Source: Verrucomicrobiota bacterium (GTDB lineage Bacteria; Verrucomicrobiota; Verrucomicrobiia; Limisphaerales; JAJOIW01). From it: a DNA stretch of 38,216 nucleotides. Below the pieces are notes generated by a model that saw only the letters and a program-made list of their open reading frames with translations, made no database searches and was not told where the DNA came from. Shown here piece after piece: positions 1 to 8,369 of this stretch. The stretch lies in the NCBI GenBank assembly GCA_021209225.1, contig JAJOIW010000154.1, positions 1 through 38,216 of the forward strand, read 5' to 3'. How positions within the stretch are numbered: position 1 is the stretch's first letter; each line of letters opens with the position of its first letter. Made by a program: the position numbers and the translations under genes.

Positions 1-243
1 GTTGAGCAGGAACTGGAACCCGTCCACTGGCTCCCGTTGCATAGACAGTGCTGACCACACTCCATTATCCCCATTGAGAAAAGGATCGCTATAGTGGATG
101 AAGCTGTGGCTCCAGACCAGTCGATATATTCCTGGCCATTGACGACCACGCGATTGTGTTCAAAGGCCTGTGCTGACCACATCGATAGGGCAACCATCAC
201 AGCCACAATGAATTTGAGACAGTAACTTAGTGATTTTTTCATT
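1..243 (-). CDS. N-terminal part of a secreted protein, truncated by the window edge; frame appears to change after the signal peptide
   Basis: Own translation of the minus strand from ATG at 243: MKKSLSYCLKFIVAVMVALSMWSAQAFEHNRVVVNGQEYIDWSG..., a clear signal peptide. A second frame downstream reads ...LVWSHSFIHYSDPFLNGDNGVWSALSMQREPVDGFQFLLN up to the edge. Confidence 0.45.
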
Positions 244-260
244 TTTAAAATTAAAGGAGA

Positions 261-2762
261 TTATGGGTTATTGGATCCAAACCGGGTTCGGTAATATTTG
301 CTGTAATTGCGGATAAACCATGGATACTGGAACTGGAGTTCGTTCTGATAAACCGGCAGAATCAGATGCTTTTGAACATTGGATGAGTCCGGGGAAAAAG
401 TGACATGTGGGGAAACTGCGGCCGAATTGACTGGCAATGGCAGAAAGGAAATATTCCCAACGGGCGCCTGATTCTGATTTGCCCGGACAATTTCAAATCC
501 GGCGAGAACAGAAGCCTGGGTTACGGATGGAGCGATGCGGAAGGACCAATCCTCCTGGTAGGGATCGATGACAATAAGCTTAAACCGGTTGCCCGACTTC
601 AGGCCTGGGAGGGTGAGCAAGGCGCTTTGACCAGGCAGGAAATCCCAGGAGACCTGACCCGCAGGATTGATTTTAAGCAGGTGGTGAAAGTTGACCTGAT
701 TGGCTGATGGGACTGCAACCGAGGCATTGATTGTAATGTGGGACTGGGCTGATACGAGGACCCCCGCCAATGCCTGAGCGTAGGAGAAACTCTGACTCAC
801 AACAACCGGATCCGGTGTGGTTGTTGGCGGTGGGGGGGGTGGCGGTGACGGTGGCGGAGTGCCCCCACCGGACGCACTGCCAAACACAGTGAGCTTCAAT
901 GAGTTGACAATCCCGGATGTCCCCGCGATCGGATCCTTGACTCGAACTAACCAATTTCCATTCGGGTTTTCTCCCCAATGGAAAAGACTCATGAAGGTCC
1001 AGTTGATGTAATGGTCGTTCGTGTCAGCGTGCACTGTAATGAGTGGAGACGTGGTGCCAGCCGGTGAGACAAGTTCAATCTGAACCTGCCCACGTGAAGC
1101 ATGCTGGATGCTGGCGGTCAAAGTGACATGTTCGGCCCGGAAATTCGAGGCCGAGATGGGGAAATTCCACTGGACGCCATTGGAATTCCCATCGGGGATC
1201 GGCTGATTGAGGCTGGGCTGATTGGAAACAAGTGACTGCTGGGCCGGGAGCAGGGCGCGGGAGGAATCCTGCGCCAGACTGACCGCAGCAGCGGCATCAA
1301 GCAATCCCGCACCATAAAGACGGTTGAATTTGAGTCCGGCTCCATTGGTCAACCAGCCGGGGTTTCCCGAGTCCACTTTCCGCGCGGTGCGGATCAGAAT
1401 ATCCTGAACATCGCGCCAGCCAAGCTGAGGGGCTGCCTGCAACATTAAGGCTGCCACACCAGTGGCGATTGGCGATGCCGCAGATGTGCCGCCAACAGCC
1501 ACATAAGTGTTCGAGCCATTCGCTGTCAGCACCCCTCCTCCAACCGGTGTGAGACCGAGCAAAGCAGTGCTCGCTTCGGAAAATCCCGCACGGGTGCCAT
1601 TCAGGTCGGATGCTCCGATTGCAATAGTGTAGATGGAATTGGCATAGCCGTCTTTGTTGACATCGTCGTTGCTGCCACCATTGCCGGCCGCCCAGAACAT
1701 CACCGTCCCTTTTCCATTTCTTCCATTTTGAGCGGCGCTGGCCAAGGCAGCCAGTCCCAGTGGTCCAGGGCCTTCCAGAGTGAACCCATCATCGGTTGGC
1801 CCCCAACTGCTGTTTTTGAGGAAAATCTGGTTGTTCTGGTGTGTGAATGCGGCTGCTTCCTGATCGTCCGTTTGGACCCCACCCGTGAGCCTTATGGACA
1901 CAACAGATGATTCATAAGCCACTCCGGCCACCCCCAGATTGTTATTGCCAATAGCCGATGACACACCCGCAACGGCCGTACCGTGAGTGAAATCATTGAG
2001 TGCCCCATTATTCGGATCCCCACCCACATAATTCACGTCAATGTCCGTGCGTAACCGCAGATCCGGATGCAAATAGTTGATGCCGTTGTCTATAACTCCG
2101 ATCGTGATCCCATTTCCGCGAAAACTGTCCCACACCGAAGCGACATTTATATCGAAGTTTCCGGGAACTGTGGTCCTGAGGTGGACCTGCTGAGGGAATC
2201 CAGGGTCGTTGGGAATCAATCGGTGTGTCACTTCCTTGGCCAGCACAGGGTGAATGAAATCTACAAAATCTGTGGCTTCAAACCTTTCATATGCCGCGAG
2301 GCAGTCCCATGCAGTCGCGAATTCTGCGACCCATAAACCCTTGGTATTCAGGTCGTTAATTTCTATAGATGACAATTTCAGCGGAGCGGGGCGGAACCAC
2401 GCCATCAAGGGCGGCTCATCACCTTTCACAGAGATCATAAGACTCCTGGTGCCATACCTCCTCGATGAAACAGTCCTGGACTGACCCACAGGATAAAAAA
2501 CGGGAAGATGCTGAATACTGCTGTTCCGGGCCATGATGGATCCCGAACTCAACTGCGGTGGAATACTGCCCTCGACCAGCGCAACTTCACCCGTTGCCAC
2601 GTCCCGGAAAGCATTTTCCAACACAGATAGTTCATACTCATGAGTATGACCCCCATCAGAAAAATGGATTTCTCGAGCCGATAAGGACCCGCACGCCAGA
2701 AACGAACCTATGCATAATAGTCGTCCCAAGCACAAAAAATTTTTATAGCGATCTGCCTGCAT
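261..2762 (-). CDS. Secreted S8 (subtilisin-like) serine peptidase with a P-domain-like region and proline-rich linker
   Basis: Catalytic motifs GVIDNGINYLHPDL (Asp), DFTHGTAVAGV (His), GGTSAASPIATG (Ser). P-domain-like stretch HVTLTASIQHASRGQVQIELVSPAGT...GNWLVRVKD, then GGGTPPPSPPPPPPPTTTP. Start chosen at MQADRYKNFLCLGRLLCIGSFLACGSLSA (signal peptide). Confidence 0.93.
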   Translation of the reverse strand: MQADRYKNFLCLGRLLCIGSFLACGSLSAREIHFSDGGHTHEYELSVLENAFRDVATGEVALVEGSIPPQLSSGSIMARNSSIQHLPVFYPVGQSRTVSSRRYGTRSLMISVKGDEPPLMAWFRPAPLKLSSIEINDLNTKGLWVAEFATAWDCLAAYERFEATDFVDFIHPVLAKEVTHRLIPNDPGFPQQVHLRTTVPGNFDINVASVWDSFRGNGITIGVIDNGINYLHPDLRLRTDIDVNYVGGDPNNGALNDFTHGTAVAGVSSAIGNNNLGVAGVAYESSVVSIRLTGGVQTDDQEAAAFTHQNNQIFLKNSSWGPTDDGFTLEGPGPLGLAALASAAQNGRNGKGTVMFWAAGNGGSNDDVNKDGYANSIYTIAIGASDLNGTRAGFSEASTALLGLTPVGGGVLTANGSNTYVAVGGTSAASPIATGVAALMLQAAPQLGWRDVQDILIRTARKVDSGNPGWLTNGAGLKFNRLYGAGLLDAAAAVSLAQDSSRALLPAQQSLVSNQPSLNQPIPDGNSNGVQWNFPISASNFRAEHVTLTASIQHASRGQVQIELVSPAGTTSPLITVHADTNDHYINWTFMSLFHWGENPNGNWLVRVKDPIAGTSGIVNSLKLTVFGSASGGGTPPPSPPPPPPPTTTPDPVVVSQSFSYAQALAGVLVSAQSHITINASVAVPSANQVNFHHLLKINPAGQVSWDFLPGQSALLTLPGLKSGNRFKLIVIDPYQEDWSFRIAPSVTQASVLAGFEIVRANQNQAPVGNISFLPLPVNSAAVSPHVTFSPDSSNVQKHLILPVYQNELQFQYPWFIRNYSKYYRTRFGSNNP

Positions 2763-2949
2763 TAAGATGTTTCCCCAGACAAGGAACCGGGCCCTGGAGC
2801 CCATAATAAATTGAGTAACCAAAACAAAGTGTGAGCTTGAGACATCTTTGCCTCAAACCTGGAATAAAATGCATCCATACCGATCAATTAGCCAGAGAAT
2901 AATTTTTATGTACGTCATTGCTGAGAGTACAAACCGTGTTCTCAGAATG

Positions 2950-2975
2950 TAAGTCGGCGAATTTTCCCCGACTTA
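2950..2975. promoter_or_regulatory. Inverted repeat in the intergenic region between divergent S8 protease and TolC-like genes
   Basis: TAAGTCGG - CGAATTTTCC - CCGACTTA: perfect 8-bp arms. Confidence 0.3.
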
Positions 2976-3038
2976 AACTTCTTTGTAAGAAACACTTTTA
3001 ACCGAAACATATTCATGAGACCCTGTGTCGAAGTGATC

Positions 3039-4598
3039 ATGCGCGGCATAAAATTTTTTCTAGTTGTGATGCTCGGAGCATTTGTGGATGGCTCCGCTCA
3101 GGAGGAGAATACAAATCCATTGACAGTCGTTGCCCCGAATATTCCACCCGGAGACTCACCAGCGGAAATGCCTCTGTCCCTGATGGACGCCATTCAGATG
3201 GCTTTGAATAATAACCTGGAAATCCAGATTCAGCAGTTTAATCCGCTGATGGATGGGTTGCGCTTACAAGACGCGATGGCGGCCTGGATCCCCAGCTTGC
3301 GGGGCAATATCACCAATCGGGATGATTCAAACCCGGGCGGTATTAACCCGGCAACCAACGAACCATTCCCATCCAACCAGACCAAAACCACCACCATTCG
3401 TCCGTCCCTTGAGGGCCAGCTTCCCACCGGAACCGCATACACACTCAGCTTTAATAACAACCGCAGAACCGGGGATTTCATCCCCATTGACCGCAGAATG
3501 GCCGGGGATTGGACATTTTTCATCCAACAACCCCTGCTTCGGGATCTCTGGATCGATGAATCCCGGCGCTTCATGCGCGTCAGCCGCAAGAATTTGGAAA
3601 TATCATACGCCCAGCTGGAACAAACGATGATGCAGGTCATCCGAAATGTCGAATTTGCCTACTACGACCTGATTGCCAGTCAGGAAAATGTCAAAGTCCA
3701 GGAAAAAGCACTGGAGTTGGGGTTGCAGACACTTCGTGAAAACCGAAGACGGGTCGAAGTGGGAGTGATGGCGCCACTGGATGAGACAGAAGCGGAAGCT
3801 CAGGTGGCCACCAGCCGGGCCAGCCTGATTCAGGCGCGGCAGCAGGTGCTCAACCGGCAGATCAATCTGAAGAGGCTGATTACCGATGATTTTGCCGACC
3901 TGTATGAACGACTGATTGTGCCAACAGATAATCTGGACCCCAAAGAATATGATTTTGATGTGTATGCGAGCTGGTCCCATGGCCTGGTGAAAAGGCCGGA
4001 GTTGGTGGAAGCCCGACTGGGGGCTGAGAGACAGGACATCGTGGTAAAGTTCCAGAAAAATCAGATTTATCCACAGATTGACCTGATAGCGAGTTATGGT
4101 GCCAATGGGGTCGACAGAACCTACCGTGGATTGTGGGAGGATCTGGGGAATAGAACCGATCCATCCACAAGTATCGGAGTGAGCTTTCAGATTCCGCTGA
4201 ATAACCAGTCCGCAAGAAGCCGGTATAAGGTGGCCCGCAATGAGAAAGAGAGACTTCTGGTCCAATTGAAAAACCTGGAGCAAACCATCCAGGCGGAGAT
4301 TGCCCAGGCGGTTGATAGTGCCAAATCCACCAAAGAACAGGTGGTCGCCAGCGCCGAAGCCAGGCGCTTCGCCGAAAAAGCACTCGAAGTCGAACAGGTC
4401 AAATTGGCCAATGGCAAGTCCACCAGCTTTATTGTTCTGCGCCTCCAGCGTGACCTTACTCAAAGACAGGCGGATGAGATAACGGCTCTGGCCGAATACC
4501 GCCGCGCAATAACCAATCTTGGGTTCAGTGAGGGCACAATACTTGAACGCCATGGCATCATGATCGATTCGAGCCAGCCTGATATACATCGAAACTGA
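3039..4598 (+). CDS. TolC-family outer membrane efflux protein
   Basis: ORF 3015..4598 with signal peptide MRGIKFFLVVMLGAFVDGSAQ. Two-repeat coiled-coil OEP pattern (MDAIQMALNNNLEIQIQ..., VEVGVMAPLDETEAEAQVATSRASLIQARQQV..., EVEQVKLANGKSTSFIVLRLQRDLTQRQ). Confidence 0.93.
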   Translation: MRGIKFFLVVMLGAFVDGSAQEENTNPLTVVAPNIPPGDSPAEMPLSLMDAIQMALNNNLEIQIQQFNPLMDGLRLQDAMAAWIPSLRGNITNRDDSNPGGINPATNEPFPSNQTKTTTIRPSLEGQLPTGTAYTLSFNNNRRTGDFIPIDRRMAGDWTFFIQQPLLRDLWIDESRRFMRVSRKNLEISYAQLEQTMMQVIRNVEFAYYDLIASQENVKVQEKALELGLQTLRENRRRVEVGVMAPLDETEAEAQVATSRASLIQARQQVLNRQINLKRLITDDFADLYERLIVPTDNLDPKEYDFDVYASWSHGLVKRPELVEARLGAERQDIVVKFQKNQIYPQIDLIASYGANGVDRTYRGLWEDLGNRTDPSTSIGVSFQIPLNNQSARSRYKVARNEKERLLVQLKNLEQTIQAEIAQAVDSAKSTKEQVVASAEARRFAEKALEVEQVKLANGKSTSFIVLRLQRDLTQRQADEITALAEYRRAITNLGFSEGTILERHGIMIDSSQPDIHRN

Positions 4599-4766
4599 CG
4601 CTAACCCAGAACGGTATCCCTCACACCGGGATACTGACACTTCCGAGGTCAGAGTAGGTTTGCATTTCATTGAAGCTGGATGTCTGGAAACTTCATTCAT
4701 AGCCATCATGAGCCGTGAGTTGACACTTCATTCCGTTCGAAATAGTTTTCCCTGACCAAAAACATT

Positions 4767-5360
4767 ATGGATGGAAGATTATTTTTCTATGCGCCACAAA
4801 TGATCTTGTTGCTGGTGCTTCTGGTGATTCTCGCCTTTCCGATTGTGCTTCTGATTGCCGGATTCCGGAGTCGCCAGCGGCCCAGGTCCATGGGCTCAAA
4901 ATTACTGATTGGTAGCGGGGCAGCGCTCTGCCTGATTTATGGTGCCGGTTTCGTGCAGCTGATATCGGCCATAGGTCCGGGACAAAGCGGGCTCCTGGCC
5001 AGCGGGACAACCCCGGAAGGTCGGGAATACTGCGTCGTTCAGACATTCAAAAGTTGGATCGAGCCATACCAGGTCAGCTTGTACGCCCGCGATGAAACCG
5101 GACTCTGGCATTGGAAATACCTGGAACACGAAGCGAATTCCTGGCAACCAGTCGAAGTCACATTCGCCGAAGGAAAAGCACAGGTCTTCAGCAAAGGTGC
5201 CTTGGCCGGCGAAGTGGACTTACCCTCCCAGACCGTCGACTTGGACTCCATCCTGCCCGGCTACCGGGATCATTACATCTCCAGCGATGCTTCCATCGAA
5301 GATCTGGTCCATCTGCACAATAAAAAATACGCGAACAAAAACCCATTAGCGGACCTGTGA
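4767..5360 (+). CDS. Hypothetical membrane-anchored protein
   Basis: 197-aa ORF with two N-terminal hydrophobic segments (ILLLVLLVILAFPIVLLIAGF; LLIGSGAALCLIYGAGFVQLI). Confidence 0.7.
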   Translation: MDGRLFFYAPQMILLLVLLVILAFPIVLLIAGFRSRQRPRSMGSKLLIGSGAALCLIYGAGFVQLISAIGPGQSGLLASGTTPEGREYCVVQTFKSWIEPYQVSLYARDETGLWHWKYLEHEANSWQPVEVTFAEGKAQVFSKGALAGEVDLPSQTVDLDSILPGYRDHYISSDASIEDLVHLHNKKYANKNPLADL

Positions 5361-5367
5361 TCAGAAA

Positions 5368-5435
5368 CAGGATTGTCGCTGCTACCCTGTTTCATCTCTT
5401 CTCCTCAAAGGGTGGCAGCGACAATCCTGTCGCTG
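5368..5435. repeat. Long inverted repeat / REP-like palindromic element
   Basis: CAGGATTGTCGCTGCTACCCT (5368-5388) pairs with AGGGTGGCAGCGACAATCCTG (5409-5429), one mismatch (G:U in RNA). Nested palindrome CAGCGACA-ATCC-TGTCGCTG at 5416-5435. Confidence 0.75.
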
Positions 5436-5610
5436 ATTCTCAGCATCGAGACAAGAGTTGTAAAGAGGTAAAGCCTCCACGCAAAATTGGGCAACCGAGA
5501 AACATTAAAACCTATTCCAGCCAGGCGACAACTATCCTGACAGGGAGGGCATGGAATGCATCCAACGCGGGCAAGCATGCGTTACCTGCATTCCTTTATC
5601 TGGTTCGCTG

Positions 5611-5835
5611 TCATTCCTTCACAGGCTTGGGCACCTTGGTGAACAGATGAACGTGGCCGCACTCGTAGCAGCTCAGCGGTCGCATCCCTATATTAAGCAA
5701 AAGCAGACCGAGTTGGAATCGGTCATGACCGCAGAATGGACACAGGAACGGACGGTCGGGTGTTCCATAGCGCTGGCCTTTCATGGCTTCCTTGCCGGCT
5801 GTGATCGCACGTTTGAGACGGGATGTGGTTTGCAC
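5611..5835 (-). CDS. Small zinc-ribbon protein
   Basis: 74 aa with paired CPFCGH and CYECGH knuckles. Confidence 0.65.
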   Translation of the reverse strand: MQTTSRLKRAITAGKEAMKGQRYGTPDRPFLCPFCGHDRFQLGLLLLNIGMRPLSCYECGHVHLFTKVPKPVKE

Positions 5836-6297
5836 AAGAGAGATTCTTGTGCCAACAGCTCAGAACAGCTTAGTTAAGTGGTTTTTCCACAGCTCACGGG
5901 GAAACCGGATTTATCCGACCAGACTGAATGACTGTTCGGGGTGTTGGGCATTTCTACTTGGATGTGTGATGCTTAACCGGAGAAAATTGCGAATGCAAGG
6001 AAATTTTTCAGGTTGATGGGTGTGTTGACGCACGGATTAGAGACGTTGCCGAACTGAATATTGTTGTTGTCTGACTGGAGAGATATCAAAATGATCGCGA
6101 CAACTGAGTCGTTGGCTGAGAAGAATCGGACTTCCACCAGGAAAGTGAGGAGGTATTCTCGAGTGATGCCATGCCTGTGGGTTTTCTGGCCTGGTGAAGA
6201 CTGCTCAAAATGGCAGTGAGATGGAAAAGGTGATTGGGGTGTGCTGGGTCACTGTGGACGGGTGGAAATTGGACGGCCTGGATGTTAAGGGGGGGGG

Positions 6298-6471
6298 TTA
6301 GGATCTGCGATGGGATCTGGTATTGTTGTCCAGGACTGCAGCGAATGTCATAATGATTGGGCCTCCAATGAAGATAAAGGATTCAAACCAGGGCGTGCCG
6401 GGAATCCGGAATAACAAACCCGACACCAGGGTTGCGATCAGGAGAACTAATAAAAGGACACACTTTTTCAT
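6298..6471 (-). CDS. 57-aa small membrane protein (absent from supplied ORF track)
   Basis: Own translation: MKKCVLLLVLLIATLVSGLLFRIPGTPWFESFIFIGGPIIMTFAAVLDNNTRSHRRS*. Two hydrophobic segments, same strand as 6468..6770. Confidence 0.5.
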   Translation of the reverse strand: MKKCVLLLVLLIATLVSGLLFRIPGTPWFESFIFIGGPIIMTFAAVLDNNTRSHRRS

Positions 6472-6746
6472 AATTGTTTTGAGCGTATGTGGGCACGATC
6501 CGGATCACTTCCTGACGACGTTTTTGGCATAAAAAAATCGCCATCTGTCTTTCCGCTCATGGTGGGAAAATATCCGGTCCATACCTGGCCGGTAGCGGTA
6601 TCGAGGAGCAATCCGTGATTGCCCGTGCCTGAGATCTGATATCTCCCGACTGTGCCGGATGAGGATGCGGCAGCGACGGCAACCGTCACTGTCACTCCGA
6701 GGAAAAGTCCGGTCAGTAAACTTTTGAGATCTAATTTGGCATTCAT
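6468..6746 (-). CDS. Small membrane-anchored protein with GRYQISGTGNHGLLLDTATGQVW motif
   Basis: ORF 6468..6770 with likely start MNAKLDLKSLLTGLFLGVTVTVAVAAA. Hydrophobic anchor and short extracytoplasmic domain. Confidence 0.6.
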   Translation of the reverse strand: MNAKLDLKSLLTGLFLGVTVTVAVAAASSSGTVGRYQISGTGNHGLLLDTATGQVWTGYFPTMSGKTDGDFFMPKTSSGSDPDRAHIRSKQL

Positions 6747-6849
6747 ATAGGTGTAGGCTTGAGCATCCAAGGTATACCCTCACATTGATTTTGTCCAGAA
6801 GTATGGCGTTCGGGGCGGTTGTGGATATTGGCGGATTGGTGCCGCCGGG

Positions 6850-7506
6850 TCATGGCTTCCGGTTCAGGTGGGAGGCTGCCAGCAGTGACACGAACCACGA
6901 AATGAGTATGGCTATATACATCACCCCGAACAGAGCCTGAAGTATACTCACAGCGCGCGTCAATCGGTGAGCCGGTGCCATATCGCCATATCCCACCGTG
7001 AGCTGACTGATAAAGCTGTAATACAAAACCAGTCCATATGGAGGGCGTTCTCCCGCCGGGACCGAAGCATGGGTGAGCGCACCCGGGTGGTGCCACAGAA
7101 TGATGCTGTATAAATTTGCGAATGCGAGCCCGACAATAATGTATAAAGCAACAGCATCCATGATCTCCACTGAGGAGACTTTCCCGACCGTGAATATCGA
7201 GCGTGCAAGGACGAAAGAAAGCGCCGTGTGAGACATCCCCCAAAACACAGATTCAATATCCGCACCATCCCAGTGGACGTTGAGCAGATCCATAGTCCAT
7301 GGCACACCGCACAGGAAAAGCATGACCACCAGCATGCCGGACCTGCCACTGATCCGCGACGCTGCATAGGCGTATGTCATTAATATGATTGCATCCCAGA
7401 GGTGGTGGAGCGGGCCACTGTCCAGAAGCTCAAGTTCCAGCACCTCAACCAGCACACAGACAAAAAGTAAGAAATGCATCCATCGGTTGGAAACGGCCAT
7501 ATTCAA
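6850..7506 (-). CDS. Two-TM-pore ion channel family protein (K+ channel-like) with additional N-terminal TM segments
   Basis: Selectivity-filter motif QLTVGYGDMAP preceded by a pore-helix-like LVLYYSFIS and followed by a hydrophobic helix. Confidence 0.85.
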   Translation of the reverse strand: MNMAVSNRWMHFLLFVCVLVEVLELELLDSGPLHHLWDAIILMTYAYAASRISGRSGMLVVMLFLCGVPWTMDLLNVHWDGADIESVFWGMSHTALSFVLARSIFTVGKVSSVEIMDAVALYIIVGLAFANLYSIILWHHPGALTHASVPAGERPPYGLVLYYSFISQLTVGYGDMAPAHRLTRAVSILQALFGVMYIAILISWFVSLLAASHLNRKP

Positions 7507-7742
7507 ATCCTACTCCTTTCCATGCTTTGAATACTCAAAACCCAGGCCTGCATATCCATTGGCTCCATCATGCGGGACATTCGTGTATATGTATTTGTAA
7601 TCCGTCTTTTTGTTTCAGTAATCCAGCATTTATCTGTTTTTATTGAGCGGATGTATGTCTGCAGATGGGTCCTGAAATCAGAAGTCATGTACCATCCTGA
7701 TTTCAGTCAATGCTGGAGTTCCTGACCGTGGGCACAAATAAA

Positions 7743-7757
7743 GGCGGAATTTCCGCC
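7743..7757 (-). terminator. Possible terminator of the rpmH-jag operon
   Basis: On minus strand GGCGGAA-A-TTCCGCC followed by TTTATTT, about 35 nt past the jag stop. Confidence 0.4.
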
Positions 7758-7791
7758 CTGGCACGACTGATTAGGGTGGAAAATCCGGGAA

Positions 7792-8253
7792 TTACCTGCG
7801 TTTTTTGGTTTTTGGGCGAAGGATGATGGCTTTGAGTTCGCTGCCATCGACTTCGACACTGGATGTTTCCACATCCGGATCATCTTTGAGGGCATTGTGC
7901 ACAATGCGCCGATTGAATGCATTCATTGGGCGCAACTCGATGATTTCGCTCCATTTTCTGCATTTTTCCGCTCCACTGAGTGCCAACTGGATGAGTTCGT
8001 CGCGTTGTTCGGATCGGTAGCAACCCACATCCACGGTGACTTTGGGAGCTTCTTCATCAAACCGAAAAAGAATTCTGTTTAAAAGATATTGAAGGGCGGC
8101 AAGGGTCTGTCCTTTGCGCCCAATCAAACGGGAGGTATCGTCGGTCTGCACATCCAGGAGGACACCTTGTTCCCAAGGCTTCTCCTCGACGCGTGCCTCG
8201 AATCCGAGGGACGTTACGATTTCTGACAACATTTCTTTTGGTGATTGTGACAT
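7792..8253 (-). CDS. jag: Jag/KhpB-like KH-R3H RNA-binding protein
   Basis: KH GxxG-type loop RLIGRKGQTLAALQYLLNRI and R3H-type LRPMNAFNRRIVHNALKDDPDVETSSV. Sits immediately downstream of yidC. Confidence 0.88.
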   Translation of the reverse strand: MSQSPKEMLSEIVTSLGFEARVEEKPWEQGVLLDVQTDDTSRLIGRKGQTLAALQYLLNRILFRFDEEAPKVTVDVGCYRSEQRDELIQLALSGAEKCRKWSEIIELRPMNAFNRRIVHNALKDDPDVETSSVEVDGSELKAIILRPKTKKRR

Positions 8254-8369
8254 CGGATTAGCTTTTCAAATCTTCGGGTTCGGGAATCAGTCGGACCATC
8301 TGGATGCCGAAAGAATACGGGATGAATGGCTCAAATCAAGCCGACCCTTTCTGACCAGGAACTTGGTGA

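Noticed and set aside
786-870. G-rich/proline-linker low-complexity tract
   Set aside because: Explained by the PPPSPPPPPPPTTTP linker of the S8 peptidase; not a separate repeat element.
4066-4074. TTATCCACA DnaA-box-like site (another at about 21608)
   Set aside because: Isolated single boxes inside or beside genes, no cluster or AT-rich unwinding region, so not an origin.
3603-4709. 368-aa minus-strand ORF opposite the TolC-like gene
   Set aside because: Shadow ORF antisense to a well-supported coding region; composition lacks a recognisable domain.
5440-5600. Possible tRNA or structured RNA in the gap before the zinc-ribbon gene
   Set aside because: Could not draw a cloverleaf or a convincing conserved RNA fold beyond the REP-like hairpin.
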